NCBI RefSeq assembly: GCF_019396385.1
Contig: NZ_JAHKRN010000020.1
Coordinates: 62,001 to 126,000, forward strand
DNA length: 64,000 nucleotides
Origin: Nonomuraea harbinensis
Lineage (GTDB): Bacteria > Actinomycetota > Actinomycetes > Streptosporangiales > Streptosporangiaceae
Reading direction: 5' to 3'
The position numbers and the translations under genes were made by a program. The notes beneath the pieces are model-generated. The model did no database searches. It saw only the letters and a program-made list of their open reading frames with translations, and was not told where the DNA came from. Positions 31,430-40,669 of this stretch are shown here, in pieces. The first letter of the stretch is position 1. Every line of letters starts with the position of its first letter.

Positions 31430-32638
31430 GTGCGTAAGTTGGGACCTAACTGGACTGGCTCATTGTCGGTACTCGACGCGATCAGTCTGCCGCCGCTCAA
31501 CGTCGCCGAGGTGCTCACGGGCCGGTCGGCTCTGGCCTACCGCAGCGTCCGATGGATCCAGGTCATGCACTGGCCTTCCGACGAGTTCGTCCGGCCCGGA
31601 GACCTCGTGCTCAGCACCGGGGTCGCGCCGTCCGAGCAGGCCGCGCGCGAGTTCCTGGAGAACGTGGTCAGGTCCGACGCGGCCGCGCTGATCGTGAGCC
31701 TGCCCGAGGGCCTGGATCAGCAGGCGATTCTGGCGCCGGTGATACCGGTGGCGCGGGCACGGGAGTTCCCCGTGCTGTCGCTGCCGTGGGAGGTCCCCTT
31801 CGCGGACGTCTCGCGGACGATCGTGACCCGCCTCATGGCGATGGGGTGTTACGCCGACGAGTCCTCCTGCGCGTTGCGGCACGCCGGTGTCCGGCGGACG
31901 CCCCTGAAGCTGAACGTGTCCGAAGAGATCTCGCGGGCGATGGCGCTGCGCGCGGAGTCGGCGGATGTCGAGGTCGCCCTCGGGCGGCCGGGGGCCGGGG
32001 CGGACGCGCACGAGAGCCTGGCCAGGCTGGTCGCCGAGCTCCAGAGCACCGCGGCCCGCGAGCAGCTCCAGTTGCGGCTCTGCCAGCGGCCCGGGGTCGC
32101 GCTGCTCGTCCTCGAGGACGGGCGCGGGGTCATGACGTTGCGGCGCCTGCTGGAGAGGGCTCGCCAGTCGGTGTCGGACACCTCCACGCACTGGGTGGTC
32201 GCCGATCGCGACGGTCACGAAGCCTCGCACGAGGCGCCGGAACTCGCGCAGTCGATGAAGGTCGGCCGGGAAATCATGCGCGACGGTGACAGCTGGGTGG
32301 CGAGCCAGCCCCTGGAGTCACTGTTCGTCCTGGGCGCGATGGCGCAGAATCCGCTCATCAACTCGGTGGTCGTCGACGCCGTGGGACCGCTCGTGGAGTA
32401 CGACCGGCAGAACCGGCGCAACCTGGTGGAGACGCTGCAGGTGTTCCTCGACGAGTCCTGCAACACCAGCGCCGCCGCGCGGCGCCTGTTCCTCAACCGG
32501 CATTCGCTGATGTACCGGCTCACCAAGATCGAGGAGCTGACCGGGTTCTCCCTGAAGGAGCCGGCCGACCGTTTCTTCCTGCACGCGAGCGTGCGCCTGT
32601 ACAGGTATCGGCTCGTGGAGGGCATCGCCGAGGAGTGA
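31430..32638 (+). CDS. PucR-family transcriptional regulator
   Basis: A 402-residue protein. N-terminal PucR ligand domain (LSVLDAISLPPLNVAEVL, VRPGDLVLSTGVAPSEQ), central region without a clear GGDEF-like core, and C-terminal HTH_30 (LVETLQVFLDESCNTSAAARRLFLNRHSLMYRL split). PucR proteins respond to small nitrogen-rich or aromatic metabolites. It is convergent with the last gene of the diol-dehydratase operon, 3 nt apart. Being next to that operon it may regulate it, which would fit a nitrogen-containing substrate, but this is only position. Confidence 0.88.
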   Translation: MRKLGPNWTGSLSVLDAISLPPLNVAEVLTGRSALAYRSVRWIQVMHWPSDEFVRPGDLVLSTGVAPSEQAAREFLENVVRSDAAALIVSLPEGLDQQAILAPVIPVARAREFPVLSLPWEVPFADVSRTIVTRLMAMGCYADESSCALRHAGVRRTPLKLNVSEEISRAMALRAESADVEVALGRPGAGADAHESLARLVAELQSTAAREQLQLRLCQRPGVALLVLEDGRGVMTLRRLLERARQSVSDTSTHWVVADRDGHEASHEAPELAQSMKVGREIMRDGDSWVASQPLESLFVLGAMAQNPLINSVVVDAVGPLVEYDRQNRRNLVETLQVFLDESCNTSAAARRLFLNRHSLMYRLTKIEELTGFSLKEPADRFFLHASVRLYRYRLVEGIAEE

Positions 32639-32641
32639 GCG

Positions 32642-33397
32642 TCAGCCGATGAGCTCCCCGCCGTCGACGACGACGTTCGCGCCCGTCATGAACCCGGCCG
32701 CGTCCGACAGCAGCCAGCACGCGAGCCTGGCCACCTCGTCGGCGTTGGCCATCCGGCCGAGCGGGACGTACTCGGCGACCCGCTCCAGGAACCCCTCGCG
32801 GCCACCGAACGGGTGCCAGATCGCGGCGTTGAACGGGGTGTCGACATACCCGGGGCACAGTGCGTTGACCCGGACCCCGTCGACCGCGTGGTCGTGCGCG
32901 AGCTGGCGGGCGAGCGCGATGGTGGCTCCCTTGGACACCGCGTACGGGACCAGCGCGGTCTCCGGCTGCAGGCCGGAGTTCGACGCGGTGATCAGGAAGA
33001 CGCCGCCGCCGTTGCTCCGCAGGTGGGGGATGACCGACTTCGCGATGACGAAGTGGGCGCGGACGTTGACCATGTAGCTGTAGTCGAAGTCGGCGACCGT
33101 GGCCTCCTCGACGTCGCCGCCCCGCTGGACACCGGCGTTGGACCAAGCGGCGTCCAGCCCGCCGAGCCCCTCGGTGGCGGCGTCGACGGCGCGGGCGAGC
33201 TGCTCCTGGTCGGCGACGTCCACCGGGATCGCGATGGCGTCCAGCTCGCGGGCGAGCTTCAGCAGGCGGGTCTCCTGGTTGTCCAGCAGGGCCAGCCGGC
33301 AGCCGGCCTCAGCCAGCATGCGCGCCCCGGAAGCGCCGATTCCCGTGGCGCATCCGGTGACCAGGATGCGGGAAGGCAGCTCGGCGACGATCCTCAT
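32642..33397 (-). CDS. SDR-family oxidoreductase, last gene of the diol-dehydratase operon
   Basis: A 251-residue short-chain dehydrogenase. TGCATGIGASGARML is the cofactor loop, WSNAGVQRGG the NNAG-type motif, ITASNS the catalytic Ser, and YAVSKGATIALAR the YxxxK pair. GYVDTPFNAAIW and VVVDGGELIG end the fold. Asp in LLDNQE suggests NAD(H). It may reduce the aldehyde made by the dehydratase or oxidise a related alcohol. Its ATG overlaps the reactivase stop by 4 nt. Confidence 0.92.
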   Translation of the reverse strand: MRIVAELPSRILVTGCATGIGASGARMLAEAGCRLALLDNQETRLLKLARELDAIAIPVDVADQEQLARAVDAATEGLGGLDAAWSNAGVQRGGDVEEATVADFDYSYMVNVRAHFVIAKSVIPHLRSNGGGVFLITASNSGLQPETALVPYAVSKGATIALARQLAHDHAVDGVRVNALCPGYVDTPFNAAIWHPFGGREGFLERVAEYVPLGRMANADEVARLACWLLSDAAGFMTGANVVVDGGELIG

Positions 33398-35112
33398 GCG
33401 CACTCCAGTCCCCGTTGGGCCAATCCGTAGGCTACCGCGTAGCGGTGCCCAAGTGATCCCGCCACGTTGCCGCGTCCCACCGTCGAACCCGGGGGCAGGC
33501 ACTCGGCGATCGAGGCGAGCACCTCGTCGTCGCCGGCCGCTCCGCCGACCACCAGAAGCGGGAGGGCTTCGGCGACGCCGAACGCATCCAGCGCACGCAC
33601 CACGTTCCGGCCGATGGTCTCCGCCTTGGCCGCCATCCGCCAGGCGCGCCACTCACCCAGACCGAGCGACCGGTTGAAGGGAAGCAGCCCCACCGGACCC
33701 TCGACGCACAGCGCGCCGACCGCGCCGCCGGACAGCGGTGCGTCCAGGAAGGCCCGGCCGCCCTTCTCGTCGATCACGACGTGCGGCGAGTCGGCGTGCA
33801 ACGCGGGCACCCGCTTGGCGTGGTCGGCCAGCCCCATCGGGATGGCCAGCGCCTTGGCCGTCACGGTGGTGAGCATCTCCCCCGCTCCGGCCAGCACGAG
33901 GCGCCGGTCGCCGGCGGAGACGTCGATCGTGCCGCCGCCCAGGTCGGCGATGACCGCGTCACCCGGACAGCCCGGGGTCGTGAGGGCTCCCGCGCGTCCC
34001 GCCGCCGCTTCGGATCCGGCGAGCGACACCGGCGCGTCCAGCGCCTCCGCCAGCACCCGCGCCGGGTCGGCGACGGGCAGGGGCCCCGAGTCGAGCACCG
34101 CTGTGATCACTTGGTCGACGCCGACCGTGCCCCGCCGGGACCGGGCCTGCCGGGCGATCGCGTCGAGGTGGACGGCGTAGACGTCATCAACGCTGTCCCA
34201 TCGCGGACCCGCCCAGCGGACGGCCGAGACGCGGCCGGGCGGCGACCGCCTGAGTCGGTCGACCGTGCCCGTCAGGTCGGCGATGGTCCCATCACTCCAT
34301 CGAAGCCAGTCCCCCGTCTCGGTCGATGGTGTCTCCCCGCGCCGACCGTCGTCATCGGCCAGCAGCGCGACGACCGCGTACGAGGAGTCGGCCAGTTCGT
34401 GGGTGAGCGCCCGGACGTACGGGCTAGCGGCAGGAATACCGAAGGTGTCAGCCACCCAGTACGGGTCCGCGAGGCGTCGCAGGGGCCGCCCGTGGGGGCG
34501 CGCCTCGACCGCGACCAGCTCCGAGGCGCCCAACTCCCCCGGCGGCACCCCATCGACCACCGGGAGCCGGTCGCCCAGCCGGTTCGCGATCAGGACCGCC
34601 TCGTCGCGTTCCACCAGGACCGCGACGATGTCGGCGCCTGCCCTGCGGGCTTCGTTGATCTGACCCGCCGCGTGGTCGTACGCGACACCGGCGGGCACGA
34701 CGACAACCAGCGCGTCCAGCCGGTCGGCGTCCGCCGGCGAGCCGTGACGGCGGACGCGCAGCGCGTCCAGGGTGACCGGCCGGCCGGCGGCGACGGCGTC
34801 ACCGGCGGCCGTCGTCGCGGCGCGGGTGAGCAGGCGCAGTGGGCCGGTGCCCGCCGGCGCCCGCCCGCCGGCCCGGCACGCCGTGCGCACCGGATGCGCG
34901 GGGGCCAGGCACGCGGAGTCCACGCGCACCGAGCAACTCGCCGCCGTTCGCAGGACCAGCCGTGCCGCGGCGGTGAGCGACTCCGCGCTTCCCTTGGTTC
35001 CCCGGGTCATGCCGCGGGCGGACGCCAGGACCTCGACGCCGCCACGTGCCGCCCGCGCGAGCACGATCTCCGTAGTCGAATTGCCGATGTCGACGCCCGC
35101 GACCACGGTCAT
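33394..35112 (-). CDS. Diol dehydratase reactivase, large subunit
   Basis: A 572-residue ASKHA-fold ATPase of the DdrA/PduG family. It starts MTVVAGVDIGNSTTEIVLARA (phosphate-1 loop) and has VIADLGGGTIDVSAGDRRLV (phosphate-2) and LLVVGGAAGDDEVLASI (adenosine loop). It releases damaged cobalamin from the dehydratase using ATP. It is a little shorter than the ~610 residues of Klebsiella DdrA. The small partner DdrB/PduH is not in this operon. Overlaps the small dehydratase subunit and the SDR by 4 nt each. Confidence 0.9.
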   Translation of the reverse strand: MTVVAGVDIGNSTTEIVLARAARGGVEVLASARGMTRGTKGSAESLTAAARLVLRTAASCSVRVDSACLAPAHPVRTACRAGGRAPAGTGPLRLLTRAATTAAGDAVAAGRPVTLDALRVRRHGSPADADRLDALVVVVPAGVAYDHAAGQINEARRAGADIVAVLVERDEAVLIANRLGDRLPVVDGVPPGELGASELVAVEARPHGRPLRRLADPYWVADTFGIPAASPYVRALTHELADSSYAVVALLADDDGRRGETPSTETGDWLRWSDGTIADLTGTVDRLRRSPPGRVSAVRWAGPRWDSVDDVYAVHLDAIARQARSRRGTVGVDQVITAVLDSGPLPVADPARVLAEALDAPVSLAGSEAAAGRAGALTTPGCPGDAVIADLGGGTIDVSAGDRRLVLAGAGEMLTTVTAKALAIPMGLADHAKRVPALHADSPHVVIDEKGGRAFLDAPLSGGAVGALCVEGPVGLLPFNRSLGLGEWRAWRMAAKAETIGRNVVRALDAFGVAEALPLLVVGGAAGDDEVLASIAECLPPGSTVGRGNVAGSLGHRYAVAYGLAQRGLECA

Positions 35113-35477
35113 GGCGCGAGGCCGCAGCGCGCGTAGACGTCCGCGGCCTCGCTCACCAGCTCTGCGCACCTCGGCATCCCCTGCGCGGCCAGGCCGTCCG
35201 CTATCTCGCGCAGCTCCGCGGCGGTGGAACGGCCCGGGCGCAGGGCCTCGTAGAGGCGCATCAGCTCCTCGTCACCAAGCATCGCCATCTCCGCGCCGCG
35301 CCGCAGACTTTCGGCCAGCTGACTGTTGCCGAAGCGGTCGGCCTGCGCCGCCTGGTGGAGCAGGGTGTCCGGATGAATGCGGATGTCATCGAGGGTCAGC
35401 TCGCCGGAGCGGGCTCGTTCCAGCGTCAGTTCGTCGATCGGCCGACCTGACACGGCACGCGGCGTCAACGGTTCCAT
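35109..35477 (-). CDS. Diol/glycerol dehydratase small subunit
   Basis: A 122-residue PduE-type gamma subunit. GRPIDELTLERARSGELTLDDIRIHPDTLLHQA and FGNSQLAESLRRGAEM are the family core. It lacks the ~40-50-residue N-terminal extension of enteric PduE, fitting an enzyme that is not packed in a microcompartment. RBS AGGAGG 5 nt before the ATG. Overlaps the fused large/medium gene by 13 nt and the reactivase by 4 nt. Confidence 0.9.
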   Translation of the reverse strand: MEPLTPRAVSGRPIDELTLERARSGELTLDDIRIHPDTLLHQAAQADRFGNSQLAESLRRGAEMAMLGDEELMRLYEALRPGRSTAAELREIADGLAAQGMPRCAELVSEAADVYARCGLAP

Positions 35478-37711
35478 CTGACCTCCTGGGGGGGCAGATC
35501 CGGGCGGCTGTGGGCACGCTCAACCGCCACCATCGAGACGACCCGGGTGTGGTATCTGGCGGTGATGGCTTCATCGGTGTAGGCGTTCCGGACAGGGTCG
35601 GGGGTGCTGCCCTTGGCGTGGCGTCCGGCGTTGATCCCCATGGCGCGATACATCTCCCGGGTCACGAGCGGGGCCACGCTGAAGAGTTCGAGGTTCATCA
35701 GCGGCGCGAGGTCACGGCGGTGGATCAGCGCCGTCCCCTTGGCCTGCAGACCAATGCCGATGCCCGAGCCCGCGAGCCGTGCCGCGGCAAGCCCGATGAA
35801 TCCGACGTCGATCGTGGCCTGGACCCGCACCAGTCGGGCTTCGCAACCCTCTTCCTCAAGCCCTGCCGCGAGTTCTTTCAGCACTTCGTAGACGGTCAGC
35901 CCGGACAGGGTCTGGTGCAGGCTGACGGCGAGAGCCGGTGACAGCCCGATCACCACCTCGCGAGGGTCGTCGCCGGGCGACGCCGGGCCCGCGTCGGTCA
36001 GGACGCCCGGCAGCGCGTGCCGATCCTGCTCACTGACCAGGTCGATCACGGATCTCTGCTGCCGTACGGTATCGATCTCCCGCCTCCGCTCGGCGGGCAT
36101 CTCGTAGCCTGTCCCGGGGCCGCTGTAGTCGTTGGGGTCGGTGACGCCGGACAGGACGTTCATCTGCTCGTCGAAGATGGCGGCGGTCTGGAGGTAATCT
36201 CCCTGCACGCGGGCGCGCAGCATGCCCAGCACCCTTTCGGCCTCTTCGGGGTATCCGCATTCGTCCAGCGCGCGTACGACGTCGAGACCGGTGAGGCCAG
36301 ACTCCTGGATCACTCGGGAGGCGTGCAGGACAGCCAGCGAATCCGGTTCGGCCAGGTCCTTGGATCCCTCGGCGGTGACGACGGACTCGAGGTGCTCGTC
36401 GCTGAAGTCGGCCAGCCCGAGATACCGGTAGACCGCCCGGGTCGCCTCGGCAGCCTTACGTCGCAGTTCCAGGACGGTCTGTTCGTCGGCGCTGCGCAGC
36501 CCACCGTCGACACCCCAGTCACGCTGCAGGACCAGGTAGTCGTCCAGATCGTTGGCGTTGAAGTTGGACGGGCCGAACATGTTGTCGTAACGCGGGACGG
36601 AACCGAAACCGGAGAAGATGAAGTCCGACCCGGCGAGGAAGAGCGGCAGGGTGCGGGCCGTCCTGCGCATGTCGGACTCCGACATCAGGGTGTCGTTGCC
36701 GGAGCAGGATTCCAGGTTGCGCATCATCACCATGAGGTTCTCGCTGAGCAGCTCACGCACCCCGCCGGGCACGGACGCCGCCACGCTCGCCCCGTCGATA
36801 CCGCCGTTCTGCACTCCCTGGGCGCCCATCGCGCGGGCCAAGGCCACGCAACGAGCCTCCAGGTATCCCATGGACTTTCCTTCGGCATATCCCATCAGGA
36901 CCTCGGACCCGGCCCCGCTGGAGACCCGCATCTTGATCCCACGGGAGGCGTACCCGGACACCAGGAACGCCTTGGACCAGGGGGTGTCGTCGCCGTCCAC
37001 GAACACCCGTTCCGTCCCGTACAGGCTGACCGTCTCGGCGTAGGACACGAGCCCGCGCATGCCGAGCTTCAGTTCGAGACCTTCCTCGACCGCGCACTGG
37101 GTGAGCGCGCCGGCGGCGGGCACCTGGGAACCGATCAGCAGAGCCATCGCGACGGCGGGGGCATCATGGAGCACCGGCACGGTGGTCTCCAGCTCGCGGA
37201 ACCCGAACGCCACGGCGGTGGCCGCGTCCGCCGCGATCAGCAGCGGGTCGTCCATGCGGTTGGTCACGTGCGCCTGGTTCGCGGGAGTACGACGCACCCG
37301 CATTTTCATGATCGCCATCTGCATCTCGACCGGCTTCAGCCCGGCCAGAACACGTGCGATCTTGGCCGGTGTCATGCCGGAGGTCAGCCTGACGACCTCG
37401 TCACGCGGCGTCGCGCTGTCGACGAGGAGCCTGGCCAGCTCCCGTTCGTCCATCGCCATCACCTCGGGCGCGACGGCCAGGTCCAGGCCGTGCCGGGCGA
37501 TGAAGTGGTCGATGCTGTCGAACTCCTCGACCGTACGGCCGTCCATCTCCACCACGACACCGTCCCGGACGCGGATGCCGGGCTCGGGGTCGTGCGGTGA
37601 GCTGAACGACATCAGGCCGAGGTCCGGATTCTCGGTGGAGAAGCCGTCGAGGTTCACCCGCTGGGCGTCCATCATCCGGAACCGCCCCGAACGCTGCTCT
37701 GGAGCCGTCAT
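35465..37711 (-). CDS. B12-dependent diol dehydratase, fused large and medium subunits
   Basis: A 748-residue fusion. Residues ~10-555 are the PduC-type (beta/alpha)8 barrel; ~580-740 are the PduD-type B12-binding subunit. Against Klebsiella PduC the alignment is gap-free with offset +5 in the core: Gln146, His148, Glu175, Glu226, Gln301, Asp340 and Ser367 match Gln141, His143, Glu170, Glu221, Gln296, Asp335 and Ser362. Two pocket residues differ: Asp306 in place of Ser301, and Thr341 in place of Gln336. So the chemistry (radical removal of water from a 1,2-diol, or ammonia from an amino alcohol) should be intact and the substrate different. Overlaps the ABC permease by 4 nt. Confidence 0.93.
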   Translation of the reverse strand: MTAPEQRSGRFRMMDAQRVNLDGFSTENPDLGLMSFSSPHDPEPGIRVRDGVVVEMDGRTVEEFDSIDHFIARHGLDLAVAPEVMAMDERELARLLVDSATPRDEVVRLTSGMTPAKIARVLAGLKPVEMQMAIMKMRVRRTPANQAHVTNRMDDPLLIAADAATAVAFGFRELETTVPVLHDAPAVAMALLIGSQVPAAGALTQCAVEEGLELKLGMRGLVSYAETVSLYGTERVFVDGDDTPWSKAFLVSGYASRGIKMRVSSGAGSEVLMGYAEGKSMGYLEARCVALARAMGAQGVQNGGIDGASVAASVPGGVRELLSENLMVMMRNLESCSGNDTLMSESDMRRTARTLPLFLAGSDFIFSGFGSVPRYDNMFGPSNFNANDLDDYLVLQRDWGVDGGLRSADEQTVLELRRKAAEATRAVYRYLGLADFSDEHLESVVTAEGSKDLAEPDSLAVLHASRVIQESGLTGLDVVRALDECGYPEEAERVLGMLRARVQGDYLQTAAIFDEQMNVLSGVTDPNDYSGPGTGYEMPAERRREIDTVRQQRSVIDLVSEQDRHALPGVLTDAGPASPGDDPREVVIGLSPALAVSLHQTLSGLTVYEVLKELAAGLEEEGCEARLVRVQATIDVGFIGLAAARLAGSGIGIGLQAKGTALIHRRDLAPLMNLELFSVAPLVTREMYRAMGINAGRHAKGSTPDPVRNAYTDEAITARYHTRVVSMVAVERAHSRPDLPPQEVRWNR

Positions 37712-38673
37712 CGCCGCACTCTCTCGGGTTGAGGATCGGCGACCCGCGCCTGACCGCCGGACGGGGTGCCCGACGCGGGCGACCCGCCGCCTCGCGCGGG
37801 CGGCTCCTGCGCGGACTCCTCGGGTATCGCGCCCGCCGTGCTCCGGCCGCGCCTGGTCAGTACGAACAGCGCGAGCAGCAGCGCGAGGAGAGTCACCAGG
37901 ATCAGCACGCTGGCGATGGCGTTGATGGCCGGGCTGACGCCACGCCGGATCGAGGAGAACAGCAGGATGGGAAGCGTCTGGGACTGCCCCCGGGTGAAGA
38001 ACGCGATGATGAAGTCGTCGAACGCGAACGTGAAGGCGAGGATGAACCCGCCGAAGATCGCCGACCCCAGTTGCGGCAGCGTGACCTGGAAGAGCGTCCG
38101 CAGCGGCGGCGCGTAGAGGTCCGCGCTGGCGTTGCGCAGGCTCGCGTCCATCTGCGCGATCCGCGCCTTGAGCACGATCATCACCACCGCGATGCCGAAC
38201 ACCGACTCGCCCGCGATCACGCTGATCTTGCCGAGCCCCAGCTCGGGCGGCGTGTCCCCGGGCCACAGGTACGCCAGCCACGGGTTGAGCCAGTCGGCGA
38301 AGGTGACGAAGGCCAGCAGCAGCGACAGCCCCAGCACGATCGCGGGGATCACCACCGCGACGTACGTCATCATCTCGATGGTGCGTTGCGCCCTCGGCCT
38401 CAGCCCGGTCACCCCGATCGCCGCCGCCGTGCCGAACAGCGTTGCGATCACCGCCGAGGCGGTGGAGATCTGCAGGCTGTTGCGCAGCGCCTCCAGGATG
38501 AAGGGATCGGTCCACGCCTGCTCGTACCAGGTCAGCGACAGCCCTTCGAGCTGGGTCACGTGCCGTCCGGAGTTGAAGCTGAAGACGACGACCACGGCGA
38601 TCGGCACGAACAGGAACAGATACACCAGCAGCGCGTAGCCGGAGAGCAGGCGATCGAACCTGGCGGTCTTCAC
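37708..38673 (-). CDS. Polyamine-type ABC transporter permease (PotC-like)
   Basis: A 321-residue protein with six helices. LEGLSLTWYEQAWTDPFILEALRNSL at the start and the EAA loop (MDASLRNASADLYAPPLRTLFQVTLPQL split) near residue 185 mark the PotC/YdcV type. The last ~45 residues (after LFVLTRRGR) are a Pro/Gly/Ser-rich cytoplasmic tail not seen in standard PotC. GTG start overlaps the partner permease stop; the stop overlaps the dehydratase ATG, tying transport to catalysis. Confidence 0.9.
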   Translation of the reverse strand: MKTARFDRLLSGYALLVYLFLFVPIAVVVVFSFNSGRHVTQLEGLSLTWYEQAWTDPFILEALRNSLQISTASAVIATLFGTAAAIGVTGLRPRAQRTIEMMTYVAVVIPAIVLGLSLLLAFVTFADWLNPWLAYLWPGDTPPELGLGKISVIAGESVFGIAVVMIVLKARIAQMDASLRNASADLYAPPLRTLFQVTLPQLGSAIFGGFILAFTFAFDDFIIAFFTRGQSQTLPILLFSSIRRGVSPAINAIASVLILVTLLALLLALFVLTRRGRSTAGAIPEESAQEPPARGGGSPASGTPSGGQARVADPQPERVRR

Positions 38674-39548
38674 AGCACCCCCTCGGTGGGAAGCGGTCCG
38701 GCCAGCCTCCGGGTGAGCCTGGAGTAGCCCACCACGACGAAGCTCATGAGGAGGATGAACGACCCGGCGAGGGCGGCACCCAGCGGCCAGTTACGCGACT
38801 GCAGGAACAGGTCGGCGAGAGCGTTGCCGAGGAAGTACGAGCGTCCTCCGCCCAGCAGGACGGGGATCAGGTACTCCCCCATCACGGGGATGAACACGAG
38901 CAGACAGCCGCTGAGCACCCCCGGAGCCGACAGCGGAAGCGTCACCTGCCGGAAGGTCGCCAGCCGATCCGCGCCGAGATCCTTCGACGCCGCCCGCAGC
39001 GAGGGGTCGATCCGCTCAAGGGAGACGTAGATCGGCAGCAGCATCAGCGGCAGGTAGTTGTAGACGATGCCGATCACGATCGCGAACGGCGTGTTCAGCA
39101 GGCGCAGGTCGTCGGCCAAGCCCAGCGTCGACAGCACCTCGGGGATGCCGTTGTTGCCGAGCAGGAAGATCCAGGCGTAGGTCCGGATCAGCATGCTGGT
39201 CCAGAACGGGACGATGATCAGCGCGAGCAGCACCATCCTCATGCGGCCGGCCTTCATCGCGAGGTAGTAGGCCAGCGGATAGGCCACCACCAGCGTCACC
39301 GCGGTCCCGATCAGGCTGAACCGCACGGTGTTCAGGATCGGGACCAGCCGGGTCTCCAGCTCGCCGTAGTTGGCCAGCGTGAACCCCGGCAGGTAGCCGC
39401 CGCCCGGCCCCCGCACCCCGACGGACACGACGAACAGCACCACGAGAGGGGCGATCATGAACAGCAGGAACCACAGCACGGCGGGACCGGCCGCGACGGC
39501 CGAGCTCCGGCCCCGTCGAGCTGTGGACGTCATGGTCTTACGGCTCAC
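38670..39548 (-). CDS. Polyamine-type ABC transporter permease (PotB-like)
   Basis: A 292-residue six-helix permease. LWFLLFMIAPLVVLFVVSV is the first helix, VPFWTSMLIRTYAWIFLLGNNG is the PotB/YdcU mark, and the EAA loop lies at LRAASKDLGADRLATFRQVTLP. It pairs with the PotC-like protein to form the channel. Begins at a GTG overlapping the binding-protein stop (GTGA). Confidence 0.92.
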   Translation of the reverse strand: MSRKTMTSTARRGRSSAVAAGPAVLWFLLFMIAPLVVLFVVSVGVRGPGGGYLPGFTLANYGELETRLVPILNTVRFSLIGTAVTLVVAYPLAYYLAMKAGRMRMVLLALIIVPFWTSMLIRTYAWIFLLGNNGIPEVLSTLGLADDLRLLNTPFAIVIGIVYNYLPLMLLPIYVSLERIDPSLRAASKDLGADRLATFRQVTLPLSAPGVLSGCLLVFIPVMGEYLIPVLLGGGRSYFLGNALADLFLQSRNWPLGAALAGSFILLMSFVVVGYSRLTRRLAGPLPTEGVL

Positions 39549-40660
39549 GACGACTTGATCCTCGCCCAGGTTTCGGCGCGCAGCGGGCTGTTGTACGTCT
39601 CGGCGGTGGCGAAGGAGAGCGGCGCGATGGTCTCCTCGGCCGGGTAGATGACCGGGTTGTCCCGGACGGCGGCGTCGACCATCGCGGTCACCGCCGGGTC
39701 GGCATGCGGATACAGCGAGAAGTTGATGTTGTCGGCGGCGTTCTGGGGCTGGTGGATGAACTTGAGGAACGCCCAGGCCGCTTCGGCGTGCGGGGCGTCC
39801 TTCGGCACCGACCAGTTGTCGCTCCAGATCTCACCGCCGTCCTTGCCGATCACGTACTTGAACGCGGGATTGTCGCGGACCACCTGCACCCCGTCGCCCG
39901 TCCAGGCGATCGACATCCAGGTGTCCCCGTTGCGCAGGCCCGGCTGGGTGTCGCTGCTGATGGCGAAGAGCTTCGACTTGATGCTCTTGAGGAACTTCTC
40001 GACCTCGCCGAGCCCCTTCTCGTCGCCGACGTTGAAGTCCAGGCCCAGGCTGACCGCGGCCGACCCGATCGAGGAGATCTGGTGGTCGACGATCAGGGCC
40101 CTGCGGTCGAGGGTCGGAGCCAGCTTGAAGAACTCGGCCCAGCTCGACAGCTCGGAGCCCAGCTCCTCAGAGAAGATCATCCCGGTGGTGCCCCAGTGCT
40201 TGGGGAGCGTGAACTTGTTGCCCGGGTCGAACTCCTGGTCGACGACCGCCTTGTTCCACCCGGAGACGTCGACCTCGATCTTGTCGTAGTCGAGGGGCTG
40301 GAGCAGCCCGCTCTGGATCCAGCCGGGGATCGCGTACTGGCTGGGAACGGCCACGTCGATGCCGGAGTTGCCGGCGCGGAGCAGCGCCTCCATCTCCTCC
40401 GTCGAGCCGAACACCTGCACGTTGACGCGGACGCCCGTCTCGTCGGTGAACCGCTGGAGCACGGCGGGGTCGTCGTAGTTCGGCCACGTCGCGAGGTTCA
40501 GCGTCGAGCCGAGCTCGCCGCTCTTGGCGGCGGTCCCGGTGTTCGAGGCCGTGGTCGGCGGCGCGCAGGCCGACAGCGAGGCGCCGGCCCCCGCGGCCAG
40601 GCTGCCGTAACCGAGGAGTCGCATGAGACTGCGGCGGGAGATCGCGTTGGGGGATGGCAT
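39545..40660 (-). CDS. Spermidine/putrescine-type ABC binding lipoprotein (PotD-like)
   Basis: A 371-residue extracytoplasmic protein. Twin-arginine-like start (SRRSLMRLLGYGS) with a lipobox LSAC near residue 32. TLNLATWPNYDDPAVLQRF matches the PotD N-terminus with its ligand Trp. GGEIWSDNWSVPKDAP keeps the Trp-x-Asp pair that in E. coli PotD (Trp255, Asp257) holds an amine. NGDTWMSIAWTGD precedes it. So a cationic ligand is likely. RBS AGGAGT 4 nt before the ATG. Confidence 0.9.
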   Translation of the reverse strand: MPSPNAISRRSLMRLLGYGSLAAGAGASLSACAPPTTASNTGTAAKSGELGSTLNLATWPNYDDPAVLQRFTDETGVRVNVQVFGSTEEMEALLRAGNSGIDVAVPSQYAIPGWIQSGLLQPLDYDKIEVDVSGWNKAVVDQEFDPGNKFTLPKHWGTTGMIFSEELGSELSSWAEFFKLAPTLDRRALIVDHQISSIGSAAVSLGLDFNVGDEKGLGEVEKFLKSIKSKLFAISSDTQPGLRNGDTWMSIAWTGDGVQVVRDNPAFKYVIGKDGGEIWSDNWSVPKDAPHAEAAWAFLKFIHQPQNAADNINFSLYPHADPAVTAMVDAAVRDNPVIYPAEETIAPLSFATAETYNSPLRAETWARIKSS

Positions 40661-40669
40661 GGGCACTCC

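Noticed and set aside
36017..37600. A 527-codon plus-strand open frame opposite the diol dehydratase
   Set aside because: It mirrors the third-codon GC bias of the real gene on the other strand and has no family features.
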